From contig CAJUKZ010000022.1 in NCBI GenBank assembly GCA_910586995.1, positions 1 to 7,900 on the forward strand: a stretch of DNA of 7,900 bases, given 5' to 3'. The notes under the pieces were generated by a model. It did not search any database, had not been told where the DNA came from, and saw only the letters and a list, made by a program, of their open reading frames with translations. This DNA is from an uncultured Muribaculaceae bacterium (GTDB lineage: Bacteria > Bacteroidota > Bacteroidia > Bacteroidales > Muribaculaceae). Below, piece by piece: positions 1-7,134 of this stretch (the first letter of the stretch is position 1; each line of letters starts with the position of its first letter). A program made the position numbers and the translations under genes.

Positions 1-47
1 AGTGTAAATGTTAACTCTGAATCTCGTCTGCAAAGGTAAAAGTTACT
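1..47. repeat. Left copy of a perfect 47-bp inverted repeat
   Basis: Every base of 1-47 is the reverse complement of 7847-7893. The repeat includes a promoter-like motif pointing out of the window. Its true outer limit cannot be seen, because the left copy is cut by the window edge. It may be the terminus of a mobile or invertible segment, or the shared promoter and leader of two duplicated units pointing away from each other. Confidence 0.95.
31..38 (-). promoter_or_regulatory. Outward-facing Bacteroidota-type promoter motif (left end)
   Basis: On the minus strand this reads TACCTTTG, a match to the Bacteroidota -7 element TAnnTTTG. It would drive transcription leftward, out of the window. 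I see no clear TTG at the expected -33 distance; the upstream sequence there is the repeat module with its GTGTCC hairpin. The same motif in the same 47-bp context recurs at the right end, facing right. Confidence 0.5.
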
Positions 48-131
48 AATGAATCTGTGTCCTTGCGGACACCTTTGTGTGGACACGGCTATGCCGAGGG
101 CATCTCGATTGTAGCTCGATGTAGCCGATTG
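46..131 (-). repeat. A-type repeat unit (86 bp), minus orientation
   Basis: The period is set by CTAATGAATCT at 46-56 and again at 132-142. Read on the minus strand, this unit closely matches the right-hand unit at 7135-7220, sharing long runs such as GGCTACATCGAGCTACAATC. It contains a GTGTCC-TTGC-GGACAC hairpin at 57-72. Its larger stem is weaker than in the other copies, with several mismatches in the middle. The unit sits directly upstream of the outward left promoter motif. I see no sign of coding; hairpin loops of three or four bases shift the reading frame between copies. Confidence 0.85.
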
Positions 132-392
132 CTAATGAATCTATGTCCTACGGACACTCCCTATGAGGTGTGTAGCTACAGGTACTCTATCTGTGGATAC
201 AACATGTATCTAGTCCAGCACACTCTGCGACGCATTTGGTCCTCTCCCGGCACTATGACTCAGACAGGAGTATGTAGGAGAGGGCGTCCGGAGGACGCTG
301 ATTTATTAGTAACCGGGTACACCGGAGCCATTGGCGAGGTGTGCCCGGGAGGCATGGATGAGCAGTAGGTGTCCGTGAGGACACCGATTTAC
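132..392. repeat. Remainder of left hairpin-module array
   Basis: This is a succession of dyads: TGTCC-TAC-GGACA (144-156), the 10-bp palindrome TGTAGCTACA (171-180), GATACA-ACA-TGTATC (196-210), GCGTCC-GGA-GGACGC (284-298), CCGGGTACACC pairing with GGTGTGCCCGG (313-323 with 338-348), and GGTGTCC-GTGA-GGACACC (368-385). The order and much of the sequence recur in reverse at 7500-7823. The longest exact matches are 280-304 with 7590-7614 (25 bp) and 337-356 with 7537-7556 (20 bp). I see no credible gene here. Confidence 0.85.
313..348 (+). repeat. Long 11-bp stem-loop of the array, left copy
   Basis: Arms 313-323 (CCGGGTACACC) and 338-348 (GGTGTGCCCGG) pair over 11 positions, with a single T318.G343 wobble and a 14-nt loop. 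The homologous stems at 7307-7340 and 7391-7425 have T-A where this copy has C322-G339, which is a compensatory change. The conserved T.G pair would be a G.U wobble only in RNA copied with this strand as the sense sequence. Confidence 0.75.
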
Positions 393-456
393 ACCACCAT
401 CCGTGTCAAAACCTCCTCACTAATTTTGTGATGTGCCGCACTATCTTGGTGATATA

Positions 457-488
457 TTTGGACATTTCGATATAATTCACTAACTTTG
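457..488 (+). promoter_or_regulatory. hipBA promoter, Bacteroidota sigma type
   Basis: TTTG at 457-460 and TAACTTTG at 481-488, separated by 20 bases, match the two-part Bacteroidota promoter (TTTG near -33, TAnnTTTG near -7). Transcription would start a few bases downstream, around 492-495, leaving a leader of about 25 nt before the hipB ATG at 520. A TATC-N5-GATA dyad (442-454) overlaps the upstream edge, and AGTAG-N17-CTACT (491-517) covers the start region. Either could be an operator for autorepression by HipB, as in classical hipBA operons. The operator assignment is inference. Confidence 0.8.
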
Positions 489-519
489 TAAGTAGTAATA
501 TTTGAATTGTATCTACTAA

Positions 520-870
520 ATGAGAAAAGAAACCGCTAATATATTATCAGTTCTTGACACATATTCACTGCCGTCTGCCGAGGATATAGGTCTGCTGATT
601 TCAGCTGATTTCCGGAAGCGTCGTGTGGAAAAGGGACTGACCCGGGAGGAAATATCGAGTCAGGCTGATGTGCCCTTGAGTAATGTGGCACGGTTTGAGC
701 AGAAAGGATTGATATCTCTGACCAATCTCATTAAACTTGCCGCTGCTCTCGGCTACTCCGGTGAGATTAAAGGCATTTTCTCCGAGTCGAAATTCTCAAC
801 TATGGAGGAGTTGGCGCTGATACGCAAAAATACCGGTAAGACAAAGGCTTATCCGAAACAGAAGAAGTAA
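520..870 (+). CDS. hipB: HipB-like XRE-family antitoxin / transcriptional repressor
   Basis: This small 116-residue protein has one helix-turn-helix domain of the Cro/C1 (XRE) type at about residues 31-79. The pattern is FRKRR, then GLTREEISSQADV (helices 2 and 3), then SNVARFEQ, then a hydrophobic helix LTNLIKLAAALGY. In HipBA systems the antitoxin binds DNA as a dimer, neutralises HipA in a complex, and represses the shared promoter. Residues 1-27 and the basic tail (KNTGKTKAYPKQKK) lie outside the HTH; the tail could contact HipA or DNA. The ATG at 520 is the natural start, following the promoter at 457-488 by a short leader. The stop is only 2 nt before the hipA ATG, so translation is probably coupled. 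The assignment as antitoxin rests mainly on this pairing; an isolated XRE regulator would look similar. Confidence 0.87.
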   Translation: MRKETANILSVLDTYSLPSAEDIGLLISADFRKRRVEKGLTREEISSQADVPLSNVARFEQKGLISLTNLIKLAAALGYSGEIKGIFSESKFSTMEELALIRKNTGKTKAYPKQKK

Positions 871-872
871 GA

Positions 873-1979
873 ATGATAAAAAAGATAGACAGACTCGAAG
901 TAAAATATCGCGACCGACTCGTTGGCCGCCTTTCACTAACACCCGACAACCGTCTGTGTGTCTTTGAATACGCTCCGGAGTGGCTTGCCGATGGATTCAG
1001 CATATCTCCCCTGGAGTTGCCCTTGAAAACGGGTGTGTTTGTGGCTAAACCACAACCTTTCTATGGTAATTTCGGGATATTCGAGGACAGTCTGCCGGAT
1101 GGCTATGGCCGTTATTTGCTTCACAAGGCACTTCAACGCGAGGGTATAGATGATTTGGCTTTGTCTTCGCTTGACCGGCTTGCTCTTGTCGGTGAAGGCG
1201 GAATGGGCGCATTGACATACTCACCTGTTCATGTTCTTGCGAAAGAAGATGAAATAAGTGATTTCGACTTGCTGCAACAAAAGGCTTTGGAAGTTTTAAA
1301 AGAGAAACAGGATGCCGACGCAGGATTATTGCTCTATAATAGCGGTAATAGCGGCGGCGCTCGTCCAAAGGCGGTGTTCTCGGATGAAACGGGACACTGG
1401 CTTGTAAAATTTCGCCACACATACGACCCTCAGGATATAGGACGGCAAGAATATGACTACAATGAGGCGGCGCGACGTTGCGGCATCGTTGTCCCTGATT
1501 TCAGACTTATCAACGGAAAATACTTTGCTTCCCGTCGATTTGACATAGATTCAAATGATAATCGACTGCATATTGCCACCGCCGGCGGGTTGCTTGGAGT
1601 ATCGCTCAGTGAGCCTGTTCTCGACTATTCCAATCTGCTTGCTCTGACCGGATATATTACACAGAATACTGATGATGTTCTTCAAATGTACCGTCGGATG
1701 ATTTTCAACTACCTCACCGACAACAGGGATGACCACTGCAAAAATTTCAGTTTTATGGTGGTCGATAAGCAATGGAGGCTTGCTCCGGCCTACGACCTCA
1801 CCCTATGCGCTGAAGGCTACAACGGGCAGCATGCCACATCTGTCAACGGAAAGGGAGAGCCCACGCTTGAAGACTTCATAGCCGTCGGCACAAAAATCAA
1901 GATACCGGAGGCGCAATGCCTCAAGATAATAAAGGAAGGCATCAGAGGCTGCGGTTCATTGGTTAGATATAAAATCTGA
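873..1979 (+). CDS. hipA: HipA-family serine/threonine kinase toxin
   Basis: This 368-residue protein is a HipA-type kinase. In E. coli, HipA phosphorylates glutamyl-tRNA synthetase, halting translation and promoting persistence; targets vary among relatives, so the substrate here is unknown. The N-terminal couple_hipA domain spans about residues 13-118 and includes GNFGIFEDSLPDGYGR and LVGEGGMGAL. The kinase core follows: a Gly/Ser-rich loop SGNSGGARPKA (157-167), probable ATP lysine K179 in WLVKF, catalytic motif NRDDHCKN (D286, N291), and a DFG-like YDL (D308). The D-to-N spacing of five residues matches E. coli D309/N314, so the kinase looks intact. It is shorter than the 440-residue E. 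coli protein. Serines 157 and 160 lie where HipA autophosphorylates, but I cannot say which corresponds. It forms an operon with hipB 2 nt upstream, and the pair looks more AT-rich than the genes downstream, consistent with acquisition. Confidence 0.93.
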   Translation: MIKKIDRLEVKYRDRLVGRLSLTPDNRLCVFEYAPEWLADGFSISPLELPLKTGVFVAKPQPFYGNFGIFEDSLPDGYGRYLLHKALQREGIDDLALSSLDRLALVGEGGMGALTYSPVHVLAKEDEISDFDLLQQKALEVLKEKQDADAGLLLYNSGNSGGARPKAVFSDETGHWLVKFRHTYDPQDIGRQEYDYNEAARRCGIVVPDFRLINGKYFASRRFDIDSNDNRLHIATAGGLLGVSLSEPVLDYSNLLALTGYITQNTDDVLQMYRRMIFNYLTDNRDDHCKNFSFMVVDKQWRLAPAYDLTLCAEGYNGQHATSVNGKGEPTLEDFIAVGTKIKIPEAQCLKIIKEGIRGCGSLVRYKI

Positions 1980-2057
1980 ATGTGTATGTTTGCATAAACC
2001 ATTGATCTTTAAGAAATTTAACCGTCATCGTATCACAACCTCCTTTTATCATGTATT

Positions 2058-2127
2058 TTACTTCAGTCAGATAACACGCTTACAAAAAAAATAACTAACT
2101 TTGCAACCGAATAGAATACTGAAGTAA
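2058..2127. promoter_or_regulatory. 10-bp perfect dyad bracketing the promoter and start codon of the methyltransferase gene
   Basis: TTACTTCAGT at 2058-2067 is the exact reverse complement of ACTGAAGTAA at 2118-2127, with 50 bases between. The right arm ends at the A of the ATG. RNA starting at the internal promoter would lack the left arm. Read-through RNA from hipA would carry both arms and could hide the start region. It may instead be a DNA operator pair, or chance. Confidence 0.35.
2096..2103 (+). promoter_or_regulatory. Putative promoter -7 element for the methyltransferase-purD-pdxB unit
   Basis: TAACTTTG is an exact match to the Bacteroidota TAnnTTTG element, 23 nt before the ATG, implying a very short leader. 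The expected upstream TTTG is not present at the right distance; an A-run (2084-2091) lies between. I see no strong terminator hairpin between hipA and this site, so read-through from hipBA is possible. Confidence 0.6.
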
Positions 2128-3767
2128 TGAACGACAATTTCACGATGGTCGCAAAGACATTCCAGGGGCTTGAGCAAGTGCTCGCCGGGGAATTGCGCGA
2201 CCTTGGAGCCACAAACGTACTGCCCGGACGACGGATGGTGCAGTTCGACGGCGACCTTAAGATAATGTACAAGGCAAACCTCTGTTGCCGCACCGCATTG
2301 CGTATCCTCAAGCCATTCTATAGCTTTGAGGCAAAAGATCCCGATGAGCTCTACGACAAAGTCAAAGGGTATGACTGGAGCAGCGTCCTCTCGCTCGACA
2401 GGACCTTCTCCATCGACGTCACGGCCTACAGCGACGAGTTTTCCCATTCCCGCTATGTCACATATCGCGTCAAAGACGCCATCGTGGACTACTTTCAGGA
2501 CCGCTACGGCGAAGACAAGCGCCCCAAAGTGCGCTTGCAGGATGCCGACACTATGGTCAACGTCCATATATCAGGCACACGAGTTACATTGTCGCTCGAT
2601 TCCTCCGGCGAATCGCTTCATAAGCGCGGATACCGTGTCGAACAGACCGAAGCGCCGATCAACGAAGTCCTTGCCGCCGGCATAATACTCATGAGCGGAT
2701 GGAGAGGCGACAGCCCCTTCGTAGATCCGATGTGCGGCTCAGGCACATTCCTGATCGAAGCCGCTCTCATTGCCGCCAATATCAACCCCGGAATCTACAG
2801 GCGCGGATTCGCGTTCGAAAGATGGAAGGACTTCGACGCCGAACTTTTCGAAAGCATATACAACGACGACTCCGCCGAGCGCGAATTCGACTACAAGATC
2901 TACGGTTCGGACATATCTCCCCGGGCTATAGCCATAGCCGAACGCAACATACGCAGTGCCGGCGTAGGCCGATATATAAACCTGCAGGTCAAGCCTGTCG
3001 CTACCTGGGAAGAAGCTCCCACACCCGCAGGCGTGCTGATCACTAATCCCCCCTACGGCGAACGCATATCAGCCCCCGACATGGAAGGTCTCTACAATAC
3101 CATCGGACAGCGTCTGAAGCGCGTCTTCCAGGGATGGCACGCATGGATTATCGGATACCGCGACGAATACTTCAACTGCATCGGCCTCGCACCCTCGCAG
3201 AAGATTCCGTTGCTCAACGGAGCGCTGGAATGCGAGCTTCGCGAATTCGTAATCTTTGGCGGCGATAAGAAATCATTCCTCGCATCCGGAGGCCGCCTCA
3301 AAGACCATACCGACAGCGATGACTCCGACCGCTCCCGCCGCCCTCAGCAGCAGAGACATTCAGGAGATCCGCGCCGTGATCGCTTCCGCCGCGACGATGC
3401 ACCCCGTTCCCGCCGCTTCGGCCATGACGACCGTGAGCCCCGCGACGACAGGCGTCACTCCTCCAGGCCGGGATCGCAGCGCCGATTCGACCGAAACGGT
3501 GGAGCGCCTTTCCGCGACGACCGTGGCGGAGGTTACAACAGGCGTCCCGAGAAAGATTTCCGCCGTCGTCCTGCCACCGACGAACCCCGCCGCACCGACA
3601 GCGAGAACCCGCTGAATGCACGCAGAAATCCGTCTGCGCTCAACTCGATCACCGGTCAGCGCCCCTCACTGCCACCGCAGGAAGGCCCGTTCATGCGTGA
3701 ACGCAGGGGATGGCGTCCCGGACGCAAGTCCGGCGATACAGGCGCTGATCAGGATAAGCAGCAGTAA
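2127..3767 (+). CDS. rlmL: THUMP-domain class I SAM-dependent 23S rRNA guanine-N2 methyltransferase (RlmL N-terminal-domain type) with Arg-rich tail
   Basis: This 546-residue cytoplasmic enzyme most likely methylates a guanine N2 in 23S rRNA; E. coli RlmL makes m2G2445 with the equivalent half of a larger fusion protein. The N-terminal region with the THUMP RNA-binding domain lies at about residues 5-160 and is followed by the family signature LDSSGESLHKRGYR (157-170). The Rossmann methyltransferase fold shows motif I DPMCGSGTFLIEAAL (200-214), an acidic SAM-ribose position in YGSDISP (D262), and catalytic motif IV NPPYGER (307-313). The fold ends near residue 380. Residues 385-546 are low-complexity, dominated by Arg, Asp, Gly, Ser and Pro with RDDR- and RRFDR-like patterns, and are probably a disordered RNA-binding tail. 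It begins a run with purD 37 nt downstream. The exact target nucleotide is inferred from the family. Confidence 0.9.
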   Translation: MNDNFTMVAKTFQGLEQVLAGELRDLGATNVLPGRRMVQFDGDLKIMYKANLCCRTALRILKPFYSFEAKDPDELYDKVKGYDWSSVLSLDRTFSIDVTAYSDEFSHSRYVTYRVKDAIVDYFQDRYGEDKRPKVRLQDADTMVNVHISGTRVTLSLDSSGESLHKRGYRVEQTEAPINEVLAAGIILMSGWRGDSPFVDPMCGSGTFLIEAALIAANINPGIYRRGFAFERWKDFDAELFESIYNDDSAEREFDYKIYGSDISPRAIAIAERNIRSAGVGRYINLQVKPVATWEEAPTPAGVLITNPPYGERISAPDMEGLYNTIGQRLKRVFQGWHAWIIGYRDEYFNCIGLAPSQKIPLLNGALECELREFVIFGGDKKSFLASGGRLKDHTDSDDSDRSRRPQQQRHSGDPRRDRFRRDDAPRSRRFGHDDREPRDDRRHSSRPGSQRRFDRNGGAPFRDDRGGGYNRRPEKDFRRRPATDEPRRTDSENPLNARRNPSALNSITGQRPSLPPQEGPFMRERRGWRPGRKSGDTGADQDKQQ

Positions 3768-3804
3768 AAAACAATCTCACCACCACATATATTACCGAAT
3801 AAAA

Positions 3805-5100
3805 ATGAGCATTAAAGGCAAAAACATCCTCTTGCTTGGTTCAGGAGGCCGCGAATCCGCGCTGGCACGCAAACTCTCGCAAAGCGAACTTTGCGGAAAT
3901 CTGTTCATCGCTCCCGGCAACGGAGGCACCGGTCGCTACGGCACGAACGTGGCGCTATCGCCTCTCGACTTCGACGCTTTGGCAGCTTTCGTTGACGAGA
4001 ACAATATCGACCTCGTCGTGGCAGGCAATGAAGATCCGCTTGTGGCAGGTATCTACGACTACTTCGCAACCCGCGGCGTACCGGTGCTCGGACCATCCAA
4101 GGAAGGTGCTCGCCTTGAAGGCAGCAAGGACTTTGCCAAGCAGTTCATGATGCGCCACGGCATACCCACGGCACGCTACAGCAGCTTCACTGCCGGGACC
4201 GCCGAGGAGGGATGCCGCTTTCTCGAATCGCTCAAACCGCCCTACGTGCTCAAGGCCGACGGTCTTGCCGCCGGTAAGGGTGTGCTCATTATCGACAATC
4301 TCGATGAAGCCAAAGAGGCTCTCCGCAGCATGCTATCAGGCATGTTCGGTAAGTCTTCAGCCACTGTCGTGATCGAGGAATTCCTCAGCGGCATAGAATG
4401 CTCGGTATTCGTGCTCACCGACGGCAACGGAGGCTACCGCATACTCCCCGAGGCAAAAGACTACAAGCGCATCGGAGAAGGCGACACCGGACTCAACACC
4501 GGAGGCATGGGCGCAGTCAGCCCGGTAGCTTTTGCCGACGCCGAATTCATGCGCAAGGTCGAGGAACGCATCATACGCCCGACTGTCGACGGTCTCAGGG
4601 CCGACAACATCCTCTACCGTGGTTTCATCTTCTTCGGACTGATAAACGTAGGTGGTGATCCTATGGTCATTGAATACAACGTGCGCATGGGCGATCCTGA
4701 GACCGAGGTGGTAATGCCTCGTGTCACCGGCGATCTGGTGCAGGCTGCTTTAGCCGCAGCCTCCGGCGATCTCGCCGATGTGCCTATGGGTGTCGACCCG
4801 CGCGCGGCCACTACCGTGATGATGGTTTCAGGTGGCTATCCCGGTAGTTATCCCAAAGGATTCAAGATCACAGGCCTGTCTTCCGAACCCGACGACTGCA
4901 TATACTTCCATGCCGGCACGGCACTCACTCCCGAAGGCGATGTCGTCACCTCTGGTGGCCGTGTGATTGCTGCCACAGCTCTCGCTCCCACTGTCAGCGA
5001 AGCCCTTGCCAAGAGCTATGCGGCAGTCGACGCCATATCATTCGAAGGGAAATACTTCCGCCGCGATATAGGCCGCGATCTCCTTTCGCTGGAAAAATAA
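3805..5100 (+). CDS. purD: Phosphoribosylamine-glycine ligase (GAR synthetase)
   Basis: PurD catalyses the second step of de novo purine synthesis: 5-phosphoribosylamine + glycine + ATP gives glycinamide ribonucleotide + ADP + phosphate. The 431-residue product has the usual length. It starts with the N-domain motif LLLGSGGRESALARKL (9-24). The ATP-grasp part shows VLKADGLAAGKGV (148-160), EEFLSGIECSVF (191-202), PEAKDYKRIGEGDTGLNTGG (215-234) and the GARS signature RMGDPETE (294-301). The C-terminal domain follows, with VSGGYPGSYPKG (341-352). The ATG at 3805 is preferred: MSIKGKNILLL is the normal PurD beginning, whereas an in-frame ATG at 3616 would add 63 residues of foreign composition overlapping the methyltransferase tail. 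It lies 37 nt after that gene and 8 nt before the membrane-protein gene. Confidence 0.97.
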   Translation: MSIKGKNILLLGSGGRESALARKLSQSELCGNLFIAPGNGGTGRYGTNVALSPLDFDALAAFVDENNIDLVVAGNEDPLVAGIYDYFATRGVPVLGPSKEGARLEGSKDFAKQFMMRHGIPTARYSSFTAGTAEEGCRFLESLKPPYVLKADGLAAGKGVLIIDNLDEAKEALRSMLSGMFGKSSATVVIEEFLSGIECSVFVLTDGNGGYRILPEAKDYKRIGEGDTGLNTGGMGAVSPVAFADAEFMRKVEERIIRPTVDGLRADNILYRGFIFFGLINVGGDPMVIEYNVRMGDPETEVVMPRVTGDLVQAALAAASGDLADVPMGVDPRAATTVMMVSGGYPGSYPKGFKITGLSSEPDDCIYFHAGTALTPEGDVVTSGGRVIAATALAPTVSEALAKSYAAVDAISFEGKYFRRDIGRDLLSLEK

Positions 5101-5108
5101 GTCAAAAT

Positions 5109-6089
5109 ATGAATTCCACTACCGTCACGCGCGTCCTGCAATCGCGCGGCATGGTTGTCTTTACCGCCGTTGTCTGTGCGGCGGCGGCATTCTGGGCTTT
5201 CCGCAAGGGGATTGTTGTCAGTTTCACTGGCAACCGTGGCATAGCCTTGCCATCGCCTAACCTGTGGATTGCATCTCCCGTAGCATCGGCATGGGCAGGT
5301 ATAGCCGTCACATGCTGTTCCGCGGTGCTGATGATGACTCTCAATGGAGTCTACAATTTCATCCGCAGCATCAGCGTATTGTATGCATCGGTATTTCTGC
5401 TGATGCAGATGGCAGTCCCCGACATTGTGGCGCAGTTCTATGGCGGCGGTGTCATATCTGTGGCCGTATTGACGTGTGTGGCACTGCTGTTTTCATGCTA
5501 TGGCGGTGCAGGAGGCAACAGGCGCATATTCCTCATATTCTTCATCCTTGCCCTCGGCTCGGTATGCCAATACTCATTCCTGCTGTTCATTCCCGTATTT
5601 CTTCTGGGGATGGTTCAGATGCGGGTATTCTCAGCACGCACCTGCCTCGCCGCCGCAATGGGTCTCATCACTCCCATATGGATACTCGCGGGATTCGGTA
5701 TAGTCGGACTCGGACAGTTGCGCTTCCCGCAGTTCAACAGCATATTCGAGAGCATCGACACCGGGGAGACACTTCACCTGCTGTTCATAGCCGGCGCTAC
5801 CGCCGCAGTCGGCATAGGCTCATGGGTAATGAACTTCACAAAGATGATAGCCTATAACGCGCGCAACCGTGCCTTCAACGGATTCATTACTCTGCTTACC
5901 TTCGCTGCTCTGGTGATGATGGCTGCCGACTATGGCAACATCATGGCCTATCTACCCGTATTCAACGCCTGCGCGGCTTTCCAGACCGGACATTTCATTG
6001 CCATGCGCCAGAAGACGCGCGGATATATATTTATAAGTTGCCTGTGGGCGCTTTATCTATCGTTCTATTTATGGAGAATGCTCGTCTGA
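5109..6089 (+). CDS. Polytopic inner-membrane protein of unknown function (possibly DUF6427)
   Basis: The 326-residue product is very hydrophobic, with about nine to eleven likely membrane spans. Clear ones lie near residues 16-34, 57-77, 87-105, 114-130, 139-158, 179-201, 222-240, 258-274 and 306-323. I see no catalytic motif, no conserved charged pairs within spans and no signal peptide cleavage site. The first span is preceded by a short polar segment with two Arg. Position and topology resemble a Bacteroidota membrane family of unknown role (I believe DUF6427), but this is from memory and uncertain. It starts 8 nt after purD, and its last 19 nt overlap the start of pdxB, so co-translation is likely. 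Being wedged between a purine gene and a vitamin B6 gene does not reveal its function. Confidence 0.85.
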   Translation: MNSTTVTRVLQSRGMVVFTAVVCAAAAFWAFRKGIVVSFTGNRGIALPSPNLWIASPVASAWAGIAVTCCSAVLMMTLNGVYNFIRSISVLYASVFLLMQMAVPDIVAQFYGGGVISVAVLTCVALLFSCYGGAGGNRRIFLIFFILALGSVCQYSFLLFIPVFLLGMVQMRVFSARTCLAAAMGLITPIWILAGFGIVGLGQLRFPQFNSIFESIDTGETLHLLFIAGATAAVGIGSWVMNFTKMIAYNARNRAFNGFITLLTFAALVMMAADYGNIMAYLPVFNACAAFQTGHFIAMRQKTRGYIFISCLWALYLSFYLWRMLV

Positions 6090-7105
6090 AAGTTCTTGTG
6101 GAGAGCCATGTGCCCTTCATCCGTGGAGTCATCGAACCATACGCCGATGTGGTCTATGCCGATCCTGCCGATATAACACCCGCAGCACTCGAAGGAGTAG
6201 ACGCCATGATTGTCCGTACCCGCACACGATGCGATCAGGCACTCCTCGGCGAATCGAACGTGCAACTGGTACTCACGGCCACGATAGGTACAGATCATAT
6301 CGATAAAGACTGGTGTGCATCGGCAGGCATCGGAGTGTACAATGCACCCGGATGCAATGCTCCGGCAGTAGCCCAGTATGTTCTTTCATCGATAGTCTCC
6401 CTTATGAACCGGCCGGTCGAACAGCACACGCTCGGTATTGTCGGAGTCGGCCATGTAGGTAGCATCGTTGAGCGCTGGGCTCGCGCGCTCGATATGAAAG
6501 TACTCCTCTGCGACCCTCCCCGTGCGCGCCGCGAAGGCAGTGCCGCTTTCGTCTCCCTCGGCGAGATTGCCCGCCGGTGCGACATAATTACCTTCCACAC
6601 CCCGCTTTCCAGTACAGGAGAAGACCCTACATATCATCTTGCCGGCCGCGAATTCTTCGACAGTCTGCGCCACAGTCCCATCATAATCAACTCGGCGCGT
6701 GGTCCGGTTGTGGATACACTCGCACTTATCGCCGCTCTTGACAGCGGAAAAGTGCGTCGTGCCGTGATCGACTGCTGGGAAGGCGAACCCCGAATATCCG
6801 CCGACCTGCTGTCGCGCGCAGCTATTGCCACCCCCCACATCGCAGGCTACTCCCTTCAGGGCAAAGTGCGTGCCACACAGATGTGCCTTGACTGCCTCTC
6901 CGCCCATTTCCATCTTCCGGCCATGAAAGCCGCAGCACCCGCAGGATGTCCGTCCCTCTTGATAGCCGACACCGTGAAGGTTCGCGCCACAGGCTACGAC
7001 CCCATCCACGACACCCGCATACTCAAGCAATCCCCCGATACCTTCGAGGCACAACGCGACCACTACAACCTCCGCCACGAACCCGGTCAATCAAAAATAG
7101 ACTGA
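6071..7105 (+). CDS. pdxB: 4-phosphoerythronate dehydrogenase
   Basis: PdxB oxidises 4-phospho-D-erythronate to 2-oxo-3-hydroxy-4-phosphobutanoate, the second step of the DXP-dependent route to pyridoxal phosphate. The 344-residue protein is a D-2-hydroxyacid dehydrogenase. An early TATIGTDHIDKDWC (69-82) is followed by PGCNAPAVAQYV (93-104), the NAD-binding loop GIVGVGHVGS (122-131), and a following acidic residue in LCDPP (D148). The catalytic set is R210 in NSARG, E237 in CWEGEP and H256 in TPHIAGYS. The C-terminus (YDPIHDTRIL to FEAQRDHYNLR) resembles the PdxB dimerisation domain (DUF3410), which separates it from generic D-lactate or 3-phosphoglycerate dehydrogenases. The ATG at 6071 is chosen because MENARLKVLVE fits the family; an upstream ATG at 6038 would add 11 residues encoded inside the membrane-protein gene. 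It is somewhat shorter than the E. coli enzyme. No clear terminator precedes the repeat array that begins about 30 nt later. Confidence 0.93.
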   Translation: MENARLKVLVESHVPFIRGVIEPYADVVYADPADITPAALEGVDAMIVRTRTRCDQALLGESNVQLVLTATIGTDHIDKDWCASAGIGVYNAPGCNAPAVAQYVLSSIVSLMNRPVEQHTLGIVGVGHVGSIVERWARALDMKVLLCDPPRARREGSAAFVSLGEIARRCDIITFHTPLSSTGEDPTYHLAGREFFDSLRHSPIIINSARGPVVDTLALIAALDSGKVRRAVIDCWEGEPRISADLLSRAAIATPHIAGYSLQGKVRATQMCLDCLSAHFHLPAMKAAAPAGCPSLLIADTVKVRATGYDPIHDTRILKQSPDTFEAQRDHYNLRHEPGQSKID

Positions 7106-7134
7106 ACGCACCATCAGTCCACAGACTCCCCAAT

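Noticed and set aside
1..47. Insertion-sequence terminal inverted repeat
   Set aside because: No transposase lies between the repeats, no target-site duplication can be assessed at the window edges, and the enclosed genes are mostly housekeeping. It is kept only as an open alternative in the findings.
57..368. Open frame of 103 codons through the left array, sharing peptide stretches with minus-strand frames at 7023-7400 and 7502-7813
   Set aside because: The shared peptides follow from repeat similarity at the nucleotide level. Three- versus four-base hairpin loops and 84- versus 86-bp units break the frame between copies, and the composition is unlike the neighbouring proteins.
421..428. 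TAATTTTG and TATATTTG (453-460) as additional hipB promoters
   Set aside because: Both match TAnnTTTG but lack an upstream TTTG at the usual distance; the 457-488 pair is a much better fit.
3616..3804. 63-codon N-terminal extension of purD
   Set aside because: The extension overlaps the methyltransferase tail in another frame and lacks PurD similarity. MSIKGKNILLL from 3805 is the normal start.
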